Source: JAKPCT01 sp029553165 | Lineage (GTDB): Bacteria; Bacillota; UBA4882; UBA8346 | Direction: 5' to 3' | NCBI GenBank assembly: GCA_035359995.1 | Contig: DAORZT010000006.1 | Location: 1-64,000 of the forward strand | Length of the DNA stretch: 64,000 nt | Part shown: piece after piece, positions 1 through 8,570 of the stretch | Layout: each line of letters starts with the position of its first letter | How positions within the stretch are numbered: position 1 is the stretch's first letter | The notes under the pieces: model-generated | Told to the model about the DNA's origin: nothing | Databases searched by the model: none | What the model saw: the letters and a program-made list of their open reading frames with translations, nothing else | Position numbers and translations under genes: made by a program

Positions 1-70
1 TCAGAAACTTAATATATTGAATTTCGTTAATAGAAAAGATGATCTGTCTCGAGTAAATTATTGCAAGCTA

Positions 71-99
71 TTAACAGGTTGTCCCGATTATGGTAGAAT
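71..99 (+). promoter_or_regulatory. putative sigma-A promoter of the ABC exporter gene
   Basis: TTAACA at 71-76 and TAGAAT at 94-99 are separated by 17 bases, close to the vegetative consensus. The ABC transporter gene begins about 75 bases downstream. The assignment rests on sequence match only. Bases 1-70 hold nothing I can identify. Confidence 0.5.
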
Positions 100-173
100 G
101 TAAAGATGCTTTATGATGATATTAGATCGTGAACTGCTTAATTATTTGATTTAAAGATTTAAGGGGGATCTTT

Positions 174-2255
174 TTGTATAGACGATTATTTCAATATATC
201 AAACCGTTTAAAACCCGAGTGGCAGCATTATTGATTATTATGCTAGTCCTGTCAGCGCTTACTGTGGCTGAGCCGGCGACTTTAGGTCTCTTAACTGATG
301 CGTTGTTTTATCCCCGTTATGGTATATCGTTGCAGTCGTTTGGAATTGAGCTTCCGGATGCCATTAAACAGGAATCCGGAGTTGATGGGCAAGCTATCAT
401 TGCGCCAATTGAAGACACTAAGTTGCTATCTGCTAAGGAAAAGCAGGTGATCCTAAAAGTCTTTAAGGATAGTAGAGTCGAGATCGAACAGGTGATTGAT
501 GGAGATTCAAAGCTTAATATCAGCTATCGTTTACCTGAAGGGCTCGATAATGATGTCAAATTTTTAGAAGAGATTAGCCGGCAAATCGCCGAACAAGGAA
601 TTAAAGTGAAACTGGCTAAAGTAGTTGAGCCGTCAACCCATATGGGCCAGGGTATTTTAAAGCAAGTTCCAACTATTTTTATTATCCCGATATTATTAAT
701 TTTATTGCAGTTTATTCGGGGAATATTTATGTATGCCCAATATTACCTGGCAACTTCAATGAGTCAAAAAGTTATCATGCGCCTTCGTAATGAACTGTAT
801 GCTCATTTGCAACGTTTATCAATTGGTTTTTTTGAAGATAAAAGCACAGGTCAGTTAATGTCGCGAGTAACTAATGATGTTGGAATGATTCAAAACCTGT
901 TTTCCAATATTTTAGTAGAGCTGATTGTTGAGCCGTTCATTATTATCTGGGGAATTATTTATTGTTATCTGTTAAATCCCTATTTGTCAACTTTTTTGTT
1001 AATAGTGATCCCCTTAATTATGTTACCAATTAATAAGTTCAGTAAAAAGATGCGGAAGATTGGAAAAGAGGTGCAGCAAAAGACCGGGGAGATTACGGCA
1101 CACTTACAGGAGACACTTTCGGCGATAAGAGTAGTCAAAGCTTTTGCAATGGAGCAATATGAGATAAAACGATTTGGGGAACGGAACCGAGAGAATTATC
1201 GAATTTATATGAATGGTGCCCGCTTGCAAGGTTTATTAACGCCAACTATTGAGTTGTTTGCCGTTACGGCGTTGTGTTTGCTGGTATTAATCGGTGGAAG
1301 AGCCGTCCATTATAACCAGATGAACCCTAAGGACTTAATTACCTTTGTGTTGATCATTGGTTATATCTCAAATCCGGTGAAGCGGATAACAAAACTGATT
1401 GGACAGATCCAACATTCATTGGCGGCGGCGGAACGAATCTTTAGTTTATTAGATGAGCAACCATCGGTCCAGGAGCCAAGTGACCCCATCATCCTTCCGA
1501 AACTCAATGGGGAAATTGAGTTTAAAAACGTTTGTTTTAACTACGGCCAGCCACCGGATGTTTTAAAAGATATCAATTTAAGGGTAGAACCAGGACAGAT
1601 CATTGCGCTGGTTGGTCCCAGTGGTGCCGGAAAATCCAGTCTGGTTAATTTACTGCCACGGTTTTACGATCCTTACCATGGTGAAGTTTTAGTGGATGGG
1701 ATTAATATCAAGGAGGTAGACTTAGTATCACTCCGTTCACAGATGGGAATTGTCCCACAAGAAAGTATCTTATTCCGTGGGACCATCTCTGATAATATTG
1801 CTTATGGCCGACTCGATGCTGATCCTGAAGCAATCGAGCAGGCGGCTAAAGCGGCCAACGCCCATCAATTTATCTTAGATTTACCGGATGGGTATCAGAC
1901 AATGGTTGGTGAACGGGGAGTGACACTGTCTGGCGGTCAACGTCAACGAATTGCCATCGCCAGGGCATTATTGAGAGATCCCCGTATTTTGATCTTAGAC
2001 GAAGCTACTTCAGCATTGGACACTACTTCCGAGGTTTTGGTCCAAGAAGCTTTGGAACGACTGATGCAAAACCGGACTACTTTTGTAATCGCCCATCGAT
2101 TGTCTACAATTCAGAAGGCTGACCTGATTGTTGTGCTTGATAAAGGAGAGATTGTCGAGAGTGGAACGCATGAGCAATTATTACAAAAACACGGGTTATA
2201 TGCGAAATTGTATCGGCAACAATTCCGGAAAAATGCTCCATCAGATGAAGATTGA
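174..2255 (+). CDS. ABC exporter, fused permease and ATPase, with inserted extracytoplasmic domain
   Basis: Half-transporter of the MsbA/LmrA/BmrA lipid and drug exporter type, expected to work as a homodimer in the cytoplasmic membrane. The C-terminal ATPase has Walker A GPSGAGKSS (about residue 481), signature LSGGQRQR (about 585), Walker B ILILDEA (about 605) and the H-loop IAHRLST. The N-terminal half holds the membrane helices. At 693 residues it is about 100 longer than typical family members. The excess lies between TM1 (about 17-37) and TM2 (about 166-187) as a charged, non-hydrophobic stretch of roughly 110 residues that should face outside. It starts at TTG 174 behind AAGGGGG. A strong terminator follows, so it appears monocistronic. 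Substrate cannot be deduced. Confidence 0.9.
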   Translation: MYRRLFQYIKPFKTRVAALLIIMLVLSALTVAEPATLGLLTDALFYPRYGISLQSFGIELPDAIKQESGVDGQAIIAPIEDTKLLSAKEKQVILKVFKDSRVEIEQVIDGDSKLNISYRLPEGLDNDVKFLEEISRQIAEQGIKVKLAKVVEPSTHMGQGILKQVPTIFIIPILLILLQFIRGIFMYAQYYLATSMSQKVIMRLRNELYAHLQRLSIGFFEDKSTGQLMSRVTNDVGMIQNLFSNILVELIVEPFIIIWGIIYCYLLNPYLSTFLLIVIPLIMLPINKFSKKMRKIGKEVQQKTGEITAHLQETLSAIRVVKAFAMEQYEIKRFGERNRENYRIYMNGARLQGLLTPTIELFAVTALCLLVLIGGRAVHYNQMNPKDLITFVLIIGYISNPVKRITKLIGQIQHSLAAAERIFSLLDEQPSVQEPSDPIILPKLNGEIEFKNVCFNYGQPPDVLKDINLRVEPGQIIALVGPSGAGKSSLVNLLPRFYDPYHGEVLVDGINIKEVDLVSLRSQMGIVPQESILFRGTISDNIAYGRLDADPEAIEQAAKAANAHQFILDLPDGYQTMVGERGVTLSGGQRQRIAIARALLRDPRILILDEATSALDTTSEVLVQEALERLMQNRTTFVIAHRLSTIQKADLIVVLDKGEIVESGTHEQLLQKHGLYAKLYRQQFRKNAPSDED

Positions 2256-2284
2256 TAATTATGTGAGCCTAGAAAAAATAAAAG

Positions 2285-2317
2285 CCCACTTTCCGATTGA
2301 GCGAGAGTGGGTTTTTT
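2285..2317 (+). terminator. intrinsic terminator after the ABC exporter gene
   Basis: Nine-base stem 2285-2293 with 2303-2311 (one G-U pair), followed by six T. It lies between the exporter gene and the convergent flavoprotein gene. Confidence 0.85.
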
Positions 2318-2338
2318 ATTGGCTGTTATTTAACAGTA

Positions 2339-2917
2339 TTAATCTTTAATCTTCTTTAACAACCAGGCGATATTTTCAGCTAAAGAGTTCATTGTATTTA
2401 GACCTTCGGCATCGGTTTCGACATCGCCTGGTTCCCGGCCGATACCAAGATTCCAGTAGCTTGAACCTGGTATGATCATTTCATTGATCAAAAAGAAATC
2501 ATTGATTGCGTTAAAAGTAATCAAGGCTCCGGCCCGTCGAACAGCTACGATGGCTGCTCCTAGCTTTCGCCTTAACAGATAACCATTCCCACGGGTTACA
2601 TATCCGGCACGGTCGATTAAAGCTTTGACTTCGGCAGTAACATTCGAAAAATATGTTGGTGAACCGATGATTATGCAGTCTGCGGCAATCATTTTGGCAA
2701 TACAGGTATTGATGATATCATCATCAATTACACATTTGGAATTTTGGTTGACCCGACATTGGCCACAAGCCATACAGCCTCTAACCGGTTCACCTCCAAG
2801 TTGAATGAGTTCAGTTTCAACATTGTGAGTATTGAGTTGCTCAAAGACTTTGTTGATTAAACGTACGGTGTTCCCGTTTTTACGGGGACTACCGTTGAAA
2901 GCTACAACTTTCATCAT
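2339..2917 (-). CDS. NADPH-dependent FMN reductase family flavoprotein (flavodoxin fold)
   Basis: The N-terminus KVVAFNGSPRKNGNT is the phosphate-binding loop of the flavodoxin-like FMN reductase family, and GSPTYFSN is the second flavin contact loop. A cysteine-containing motif near residue 50 (GCMACGQC, then CVID) is typical of the iron-sulfur-flavoprotein-like subgroup, which in anaerobes is linked to oxygen or quinone reduction. About 192 residues, a normal length. The longest reading frame extends to 2929, but GGAG at 2924-2927 is well placed for the ATG at 2917, so I take that start. It is a single gene convergent with the ABC exporter. Substrate is unknown. Confidence 0.85.
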   Translation of the reverse strand: MMKVVAFNGSPRKNGNTVRLINKVFEQLNTHNVETELIQLGGEPVRGCMACGQCRVNQNSKCVIDDDIINTCIAKMIAADCIIIGSPTYFSNVTAEVKALIDRAGYVTRGNGYLLRRKLGAAIVAVRRAGALITFNAINDFFLINEMIIPGSSYWNLGIGREPGDVETDAEGLNTMNSLAENIAWLLKKIKD

Positions 2918-3072
2918 TAAACACTCCATTCTTGAAAAGATGTTATTAAATCAGTTGAATCAAAACAAAGGACGGCGAATTACCCTTTACATTAAGGTGG
3001 CGCTTGTTTGTAACATGATCTGTTTAGCTTGTTTTCAAATTCATTATTCCTTAAAAAGGGAAGAATTCCTTC

Positions 3073-3260
3073 TATAATTATAGTGTGAATTAAACAAGTT
3101 CTATAATTTCAAATCGGGACATACTATTAAAGTAACAGTACTATTATTAAAGGGATCCAATATCATTCTACGCCTTACCCCCATTCAGATGGGGGAGACT
3201 GTTCTTGCCTGAAGGCAAGAGCTTGATATAAAAAAGTTGGCACGGATGCCAACTTTTTTA
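3073..3260 (+). other. intergenic stretch with three consecutive perfect hairpins (possible small RNA)
   Basis: Bases 2918-3283 contain no credible gene. A TATAAT at 3073-3078 with a weak TTAAAA 16 bases upstream could start a transcript. Three hairpins follow: 3178-3184 with 3189-3195 (CCCCCAT/ATGGGGG), 3203-3209 with 3214-3220 (TCTTGCC/GGCAAGA, loop TGAA), and the terminator at 3230-3259. This could be a roughly 170-base non-coding RNA or only a terminator with extra structure. No known RNA family is recognised. Confidence 0.35.
3230..3259. terminator. bidirectional intrinsic terminator
   Basis: Thirteen-base perfect stem 3230-3242 with 3247-3259 and a CGGA loop, flanked by A and T runs, so it can work on both strands. 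It lies just beyond the 3' end of the decayed acetyltransferase on the minus strand. Confidence 0.8.
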
Positions 3261-3283
3261 ATGATATTAAAATCAAACCAGTC

Positions 3284-3604
3284 TTAATTACTGATTTTAT
3301 TGATTAAGGTTTTGAATTTGTCACCTGACATTAGTTCATGGGTGATAAATTTGCCATTATAGAAAATGCTGAAAGTCGTAACCGGTGAAGTTGCATTTTG
3401 TGCGGCTGTTTTTGAATCAAATTTGATGGTTTGGATTGGAATGCCAAGTTGATTGGCGATCGCTACATACTCTGCAACATAGGAATCGGTATATGGGCAT
3501 TGAACAGTGTAGGTAAGCACCAGTCCCTCGGTATTAGCTACAGTAAGCTTCTTGGCGTTTGGTTTGAACTGCGGTAGGGGTGCTTCATCAAATTGTTTGA
3601 CTGA
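3284..3604 (-). pseudogene. C-terminal remnant of a YoaP-type GNAT acetyltransferase
   Basis: The reading frame is open from 3604 down to the stop at 3284 but has no ATG. It translates into what looks like the C-terminal YoaP-like domain of GNAT acetyltransferases: a linker ending NTEGLVLTYTVQCPYTD, then FSIFYNGKFITHELMS, and KFKTLINK. An in-frame TGA at 3605-3607 and the absence of the N-terminal GNAT domain indicate truncation. The only start in the frame is GTG 3520, which would give 78 residues, so a small expressed remnant cannot be excluded. Family assignment is from recalled motif pattern and needs a profile search. Confidence 0.65.
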
Positions 3605-3672
3605 TCAAAAAAGGTTTTAAAGTTTGTGATTCAGCAGCGCCTTACTTTGAGCTGTTAGTAGGATAACATCTT

Positions 3673-3692
3673 TCTGTGACACCTTTATGTCA
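3673..3692 (-). promoter_or_regulatory. palindromic operator-like site overlapping a -35 box
   Basis: On the minus strand the sequence just after the WYL regulator stop codon reads TTGACA, then TAAAGG, then TGTCA, giving TGACA/TGTCA arms six bases apart. The first arm overlaps a TTGACA -35-like element aimed at the decayed acetyltransferase. I infer a binding site for the adjacent regulator. This is not tested. Confidence 0.35.
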
Positions 3693-3697
3693 AGGTT

Positions 3698-4618
3698 TTA
3701 CTTGTAAGAATCAATAATTTGTTGTGCAATCTGTTTTAATTTGTCCCTTACTTCAGTAGGGTCCACAACTTTAACTTCGGCGCCGTAACTTAGGAGGGTA
3801 CTGTAGAGCCAAGCATCATTATAAAAAGTAGTTTGGACCAGCAATTCCCCGGTATCCAAAGGTGTGATTTCTTGTGCATTAAAGAAATCTTCAACTACTA
3901 CGGTTGCATTGGGAGAAAATTTGAGGGTCAGCTTAATTAAGTCACTGGTAGATTGGAATCTTTTTAGATAATCATAATAATTGTAGGTCCGTCTTTTAAA
4001 AGTTTCGGTTAAAATTTGGAATTCTTTAATCCGTGATAATCGAAATAAACGATAATCGGATTTCGTCTGACAATAAACAAATAGGTACCACGAGAAACCT
4101 TTATATACCAGTGACATTGGTTCCACGATTCGGGATGAAGGAATTGAATTCCGGTCAATATATTTGATTGTGATGAGCAAATTTTTAGTAATGGCAGTAT
4201 GAAGTTGTTTGATTTTGGCAATTTGGTGTTTGACATATCCCCAAGGAAGGATGTCAAAGATTATTTGCTCAAAAATAAATGGTTCTTTATCTGCAGGAAT
4301 TAAATTACTGACTTTTTCAATGGCTAAGTCGATCTCTTGGTCGTTTAAGGCGGAATTCAACCCTTTTAAAGCTGATAAAATAGCAATAATCTCATTGAAA
4401 GAGAGCATCTGGTGGTTGATCTTATATTTTTCAACAATGCCGAAACCACCATTGCTTCCAGGGTAGCTTACAATCGGAATACCGGCTAAATTGATTGTTT
4501 CAAGATCACGGTAAATCGTCCGTACCGAGACGCCAAAACGTTGAGCAAGATCTTTAGCCGGGATTCGCTCTTTATTTAACAGGAGAATAACAATTGCCAA
4601 TAACTGCTCGATCTTCAT
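3698..4618 (-). CDS. HTH and WYL-domain transcriptional regulator (YafY type)
   Basis: 306 residues. An N-terminal winged helix-turn-helix (residues 1-60, LAQRFGVSVRTIYRDLETI) is followed by a glycine-rich linker typical of DeoR/YafY regulators (SYPGSNGGFGI) and a WYL effector-binding domain in the C-terminal half (region SLVYKGFSWYLFVYC). Such proteins sense small ligands and usually control neighbouring genes. The ATG at 4618 is two bases after the nitroreductase-like stop codon, so the two are co-transcribed. Candidate operators are the palindrome upstream of the operon (5510-5533) and the TGACA/TGTCA site downstream. Confidence 0.85.
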   Translation of the reverse strand: MKIEQLLAIVILLLNKERIPAKDLAQRFGVSVRTIYRDLETINLAGIPIVSYPGSNGGFGIVEKYKINHQMLSFNEIIAILSALKGLNSALNDQEIDLAIEKVSNLIPADKEPFIFEQIIFDILPWGYVKHQIAKIKQLHTAITKNLLITIKYIDRNSIPSSRIVEPMSLVYKGFSWYLFVYCQTKSDYRLFRLSRIKEFQILTETFKRRTYNYYDYLKRFQSTSDLIKLTLKFSPNATVVVEDFFNAQEITPLDTGELLVQTTFYNDAWLYSTLLSYGAEVKVVDPTEVRDKLKQIAQQIIDSYK

Positions 4619-4620
4619 TG

Positions 4621-5448
4621 TCAGATAAACTCCACTACTTCATCAACGTTGTTGCGGGCAGGGGGTAGTGGTAGCTTTTCATAACGTCCCATCCAGATTA
4701 AAGCAGCAATCTTTTCGTATTCAGCAATATTGAGTAGTTTCCGGATTTGAGCGGAGTTTACTTCTGGGTCTGAAACATAACAGGCACCGACATTGTAATA
4801 ATGGCTGGCCAGAAGAATGTTTTGGGCTGCGGCTGCGGCATCGTGGATTGGGATATCAATCTTCCCGTCATCATACAATCGAAAATCAGCCACAATCGCA
4901 ACGATGCAGTATCCCATCGCCCCGGTTAGGTTATCACTGTTAATTTGGTTTTTTATCTGTGGATCTTTAATGATAATGTAACGCAATGCTTGTAGATTAC
5001 AGGTGCTCGGTGCCCAGGTTCCGTATTTAATGATCTCTTTTAGGATATAGTCAGAGATCGTTTCGTTGTTAAAACAACGGATTGAACGGCGTTGTGTCAT
5101 CAATCGTTCAAAATCATCCTTGCTGATATTGATCTTCTGCTTATCCGACCAGGGATAATTAAACCGCGGGGAATTATTGATTGCTTTTAAAAAGAGCTGT
5201 TCAATTTTTTTAGCCCATTGAATTACCGGTTTTTGGTCGCCATATTTTTCAGAGTAGACAGCTAACCGGGTACTAAGTTTTGTTAATTGCGCTTCCTGAA
5301 AGTTGATATTTTTCCAGAGGTGAAATAACTGCAGCTGTTGATCCAATTGGTGGGCAAAGAGACGAATTTGCGCCAATAATACCTTTTCGGGCAAGTTATT
5401 TATCTCCTCGGGATTGAGTTCGGTTTTTATATATACTTTATTTTTCAT
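4621..5448 (-). CDS. nitroreductase-family protein with extra N-terminal region
   Basis: 275 residues. Residues from about 115 to the end match the nitroreductase FMN-binding fold: an RRSIRCFNNETIS start (the family's R-R-S-x-R motif), GTWAPSTCNLQ, and the alanine-rich helix DAAAAAQNILLASH with a GACYVSDP turn. The first 110 residues are not part of the classical domain and look mainly helical; their role is unknown. The protein probably uses FMN and NAD(P)H, substrate unknown. It heads an operon with the WYL regulator and is divergent from the YlbJ-like gene. Confidence 0.75.
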   Translation of the reverse strand: MKNKVYIKTELNPEEINNLPEKVLLAQIRLFAHQLDQQLQLFHLWKNINFQEAQLTKLSTRLAVYSEKYGDQKPVIQWAKKIEQLFLKAINNSPRFNYPWSDKQKINISKDDFERLMTQRRSIRCFNNETISDYILKEIIKYGTWAPSTCNLQALRYIIIKDPQIKNQINSDNLTGAMGYCIVAIVADFRLYDDGKIDIPIHDAAAAAQNILLASHYYNVGACYVSDPEVNSAQIRKLLNIAEYEKIAALIWMGRYEKLPLPPARNNVDEVVEFI

Positions 5449-5472
5449 ATAATAGTGCTCCTTTGAAGATTG

Positions 5473-5533
5473 ATGATTTAATCATTTATATTAAGGTAAT
5501 ATTTGCTATCAATGTAATTATATCATTACATTG
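5473..5533. promoter_or_regulatory. operator-like inverted repeats in a divergent promoter region
   Basis: A perfect inverted repeat has nine-base arms 5510-5518 (CAATGTAAT) and 5525-5533 (ATTACATTG) around TATATC. A smaller palindrome ATGATT-T-AATCAT lies at 5473-5485, close to the nitroreductase-like start. The position between two divergent genes and upstream of a regulator operon suggests autoregulation. The binding protein is inferred. Confidence 0.45.
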
Positions 5534-5624
5534 TTGTTCCTGCCTATTTTTTAATCATGGATTCTAATCATTACGATTCGACCATATAGATTAAATAATA
5601 GCGACTAATCACAGGGGGCTACTG

Positions 5625-6872
5625 ATGAGGGTACTGTTCTTAAAAAAAATCAACCTGCTAATCGGGGCATTGTTACTGACATTGCTAACTTTTTCACTGG
5701 TGATCTATCCAAAAGAGGGGGTTCAAGCGGCAACTGCCGGTCTAAAAATATTCTGGGAGGTTGTTTTCCCATCATTATTGCCTTTTTTTGTCTTGTCAGA
5801 AATCTTAATGGGGATCGGAGTCGTCCATTTTCTTGGTGTATTGTTGGAGCCGTTAATGCGTCCGCTCTTTAACGTCCCTGGAGTTGGAGCATTCGCATTA
5901 TCAATGGGTTTGGCAGCAGGATATCCTATGGATGCCGTGATTACGGGGAAATTTCGGCGTGCTAATATGTGTACCCGGATTGAAGGAGAACGGCTGTTAT
6001 CATTCACAAATACAGCCGATCCGCTCTTTATTTTTGGAGCAGTTGCGGTTGGCATGTTTGGCCGACAGGAGCTGGGTTTCATTATGGGGATAGCCCATTA
6101 TATTGCCAGTTTTACGGTGGGGTTTATTTATCGGTTTTATAGAGCTGATCGTCAAGAGAGTAATAAAGAACCAGAGGTTATTTTACAAAGTAATATCTTA
6201 CATCGGGCTGTCCGGGCTTTGATCAAGGCACGGCAAGAGGATGGAAGGACTTTTGGGAAACTGATGGGTGATGCGGTTAAAGAATCCATGAGTACAATCC
6301 TGATGATTGGTGGATTTATTATGTTATTCTCAGTTTTAGTAAGGATGTTGGAGGTTTTTGGGATTTTGACATTGATTACACCGGTTATCGGCGCGGCACT
6401 TAAAATTTTCAACCTTGATCCGAGTTTAGCCAATGCAGTCTTTAATGGTATTTTAGAGATTGACTTGGGAACGATGGCTGCCAGTAAAGTAGCAGCACCA
6501 CTGGGAGATCGGGTGATTGTCGCCAGCTGGATTATTGCCTGGAGCGGTTTGTGCGTGCATGGTCAAGTTGCCAGTGTAATTAATGATACTGATATTCGGA
6601 TGGGACCTTATATGATTGCGCGATTGCTCCACGGTATCTTCGCTGCATTTTTTACCTGGTTGCTGTTTATCAAAATTTATCCGGTCATAGGAGTTATGGA
6701 GAATGTTATTCCAGTGTGGCATGGTTATAATCCACTTGAGCGATTGATTTTGTCAGGGCGGCAAATGCTGATTATTGTGGGAATATTACTCGTAGCATCA
6801 TTTATTTCATATTTGTCAAATAAGTATAAACTGGTCTACCTGAATAAAAATAAAACTGTTAAAGAGTTATAA
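5625..6872 (+). CDS. ylbJ: YlbJ-like sporulation integral membrane protein (nucleoside-recognition/gate family)
   Basis: 415 residues with about eight hydrophobic segments. The N-terminal membrane segment is followed by FPSLLPFFVLSEILMGIG and AAGYPMDAVITGKF, which match the YlbJ/SpoIIIA-E-like 'gate' membrane family. In Bacillus YlbJ is a sigma-E-dependent protein needed for normal spore formation. The ATG at 5625 follows AGGGGG. It is a single gene divergent from the nitroreductase/WYL operon. The symbol is used by resemblance; related gate proteins in nucleoside transport are the alternative. Confidence 0.75.
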   Translation: MRVLFLKKINLLIGALLLTLLTFSLVIYPKEGVQAATAGLKIFWEVVFPSLLPFFVLSEILMGIGVVHFLGVLLEPLMRPLFNVPGVGAFALSMGLAAGYPMDAVITGKFRRANMCTRIEGERLLSFTNTADPLFIFGAVAVGMFGRQELGFIMGIAHYIASFTVGFIYRFYRADRQESNKEPEVILQSNILHRAVRALIKARQEDGRTFGKLMGDAVKESMSTILMIGGFIMLFSVLVRMLEVFGILTLITPVIGAALKIFNLDPSLANAVFNGILEIDLGTMAASKVAAPLGDRVIVASWIIAWSGLCVHGQVASVINDTDIRMGPYMIARLLHGIFAAFFTWLLFIKIYPVIGVMENVIPVWHGYNPLERLILSGRQMLIIVGILLVASFISYLSNKYKLVYLNKNKTVKEL

Positions 6873-6911
6873 TTTGAGCTGATAAATAAATCCCCCTGTA
6901 TGATGAAGATT

Positions 6912-6938
6912 GACGTCGGTGGTGACGTATTTTTTTTT
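6912..6938 (+). terminator. probable intrinsic terminator after ylbJ
   Basis: Five-base stem 6913-6917 (ACGTC) with 6924-6928 (GACGT), followed by a run of about nine T. The stem is short, so the confidence is moderate. Confidence 0.55.
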
Positions 6939-7140
6939 ATAATCAATTAATAAAAATACATTTAAACAAATAATATCTAGAGTTTAAACAGTTGAGATTA
7001 CAGGTTTTGATATTGAATTTCATAATACGGAATAAAATTATTTGTTTAATATGTATACATTATTATTCGTAATCAAAAAAGGAAATGTAGCGGTTTTGTT
7101 GAATAATATGTCAAACGAATATGGGTTGGTGAAAGACAAA

Positions 7141-8526
7141 ATGATTAATTTTAATAAACGTAGTAATACGTTGGAACAGACGGAATATATTTATATGCTT
7201 CAAGATGTTAGTGAACCGCATCTTTACCGACATCTCTTCAATTATGAGGAAGTTCCTAAAGTTGCTTTTAACCATCGTCATGTGCCAATGAGACCGCCGG
7301 AACAGATCTGGATTACGGATTCGACATTTCGGGATGGGCAACAGGCGCGTGAACCATATACAGTTAATCAAATTGTTGAAATTTTTAAATTTTTGCACCG
7401 TTTAGGCGGACCAAAGGGGATTATTCGGCAGACCGAATTCTTCTTATATAGCAAGAAAGATAAAGAAGCTGTTACCAAGTGTTTAGAGTTGGGTTATGAT
7501 TTCCCAGAGATTACGAGTTGGATCCGCGCAGTTAAGGAAGATTTTCAACTGGTTAAAGATATGGGTCTTAAGGAGACGGGGATTTTAGCCAGTTGTTCCG
7601 ACTACCACATCTTTAAAAAGCTGAAGATGACTCGGAAGCAAGCGATGGAACAATTTCTCTCAATTGTGAAAAGTGCTTTGGAGATTGGAGTTATTCCGCG
7701 GGTCCATTTAGAAGATATTACCCGGGCTGATTTTTACGGGTTTGTTGTTCCTTTTGTTTTAGAGTTGATGAAGCTTCAGGAAGAGACTAAGATTCCGATC
7801 AAGGTCAGAGCCTGTGATACGCTGGGTTTTGGAGTAAGCTATCCGGGTGTTGCTTTACCAAGGAGTGTTCCGGGAATTATTTATGGTCTGTGGCATCATG
7901 CCGGTGTGCCAAGCGAACAGCTTGAGTGGCATGGGCATAATGACTTTTACAAAGCGGTTTCAAACGCCAGCACCGCATGGCTTTATGGTTGTTCGGGAAT
8001 AAATTGTACTTTGCTTGGTATCGGTGAACGAACCGGTAATTGTCCACTGGAAGCAATGGTTTTTGAATATGCGTCGTTACGGGGAACACTTGATGGAATG
8101 GATACTACGGTAATTACGGAGATCGCTGATTACTATACCAGAGAGATCGGTTATCATATTCCACCAATGACGCCTTTGGTTGGAAGAGAGTTTAATTTTA
8201 CCCGCTCCGGAATTCATGCTGATGGCTTACTAAAAGATGAAGAGATCTACAATATTTTTAATACGGAAAAACTGCTAAACCGTAAAGTTGTTGTGGCTGT
8301 TAATGAACATTCAGGAGCAGCAGGAATTGCCCATTGGATCAACAGTTACTTTAACTTAAAGGATGAACGGCGGATTGAGAAACGGGATCCAAGAATGTTA
8401 AAGTTAAAAGAATGGGTCGATAAACAATATGAAGAAGGACGCAATACGGTTATCGGAGACCATGAACTTGTCGAATTCCTTCAGGCAGAGATTCCGGAGC
8501 TGTGGGAAGAGGTTAACCGGAGGTAA
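7141..8526 (+). CDS. Re-type citrate synthase (DRE-TIM metallolyase family)
   Basis: 461 residues from the chosen start. It makes citrate from oxaloacetate and acetyl-CoA with Re-face stereochemistry, feeding 2-oxoglutarate and glutamate synthesis in anaerobes without ordinary citrate synthase. It belongs to the isopropylmalate/homocitrate synthase fold: metal and catalytic motif DSTFRDGQQAR, metal ligands HGHND, and C-terminal GIHADG. The long family-specific stretches LGGPKGIIRQTEFFLYS and LKETGILASCSDYH match what I recall of the Clostridium kluyveri enzyme and not LeuA. The frame is open from TTG 7042, but GGTGAAAG at 7129-7136 favours ATG 7141. A downstream terminator makes it monocistronic. 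Confidence 0.8.
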   Translation: MINFNKRSNTLEQTEYIYMLQDVSEPHLYRHLFNYEEVPKVAFNHRHVPMRPPEQIWITDSTFRDGQQAREPYTVNQIVEIFKFLHRLGGPKGIIRQTEFFLYSKKDKEAVTKCLELGYDFPEITSWIRAVKEDFQLVKDMGLKETGILASCSDYHIFKKLKMTRKQAMEQFLSIVKSALEIGVIPRVHLEDITRADFYGFVVPFVLELMKLQEETKIPIKVRACDTLGFGVSYPGVALPRSVPGIIYGLWHHAGVPSEQLEWHGHNDFYKAVSNASTAWLYGCSGINCTLLGIGERTGNCPLEAMVFEYASLRGTLDGMDTTVITEIADYYTREIGYHIPPMTPLVGREFNFTRSGIHADGLLKDEEIYNIFNTEKLLNRKVVVAVNEHSGAAGIAHWINSYFNLKDERRIEKRDPRMLKLKEWVDKQYEEGRNTVIGDHELVEFLQAEIPELWEEVNRR

Positions 8527-8540
8527 ATTGTGGTGAGTTA

Positions 8541-8570
8541 GAAAGGACAAATTTTTGTCCTTTTCTTTGT
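8541..8570 (+). terminator. intrinsic terminator after Re-citrate synthase
   Basis: Nine-base stem 8542-8550 with 8555-8563 and an ATTT loop, followed by a T-rich tail. Bases 8571-8784 contain no gene and only weak promoter-like sequence (TTGATA at 8718). Confidence 0.8.

Noticed and set aside
2128..2349. 73-codon frame overlapping the ABC exporter end
   Set aside because: It is in another frame of the exporter and runs through its terminator.
2832..3077. 81-codon open frame on the plus strand
   Set aside because: Most of it lies antisense to the FMN reductase gene and the remainder has no ribosome site or recognisable protein.
3605..3697. Possible peptide KDVILLTAQSKALLNHKL on the minus strand
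   Set aside because: Too short, bounded by stops and not recognisable; may be debris of the decayed gene.
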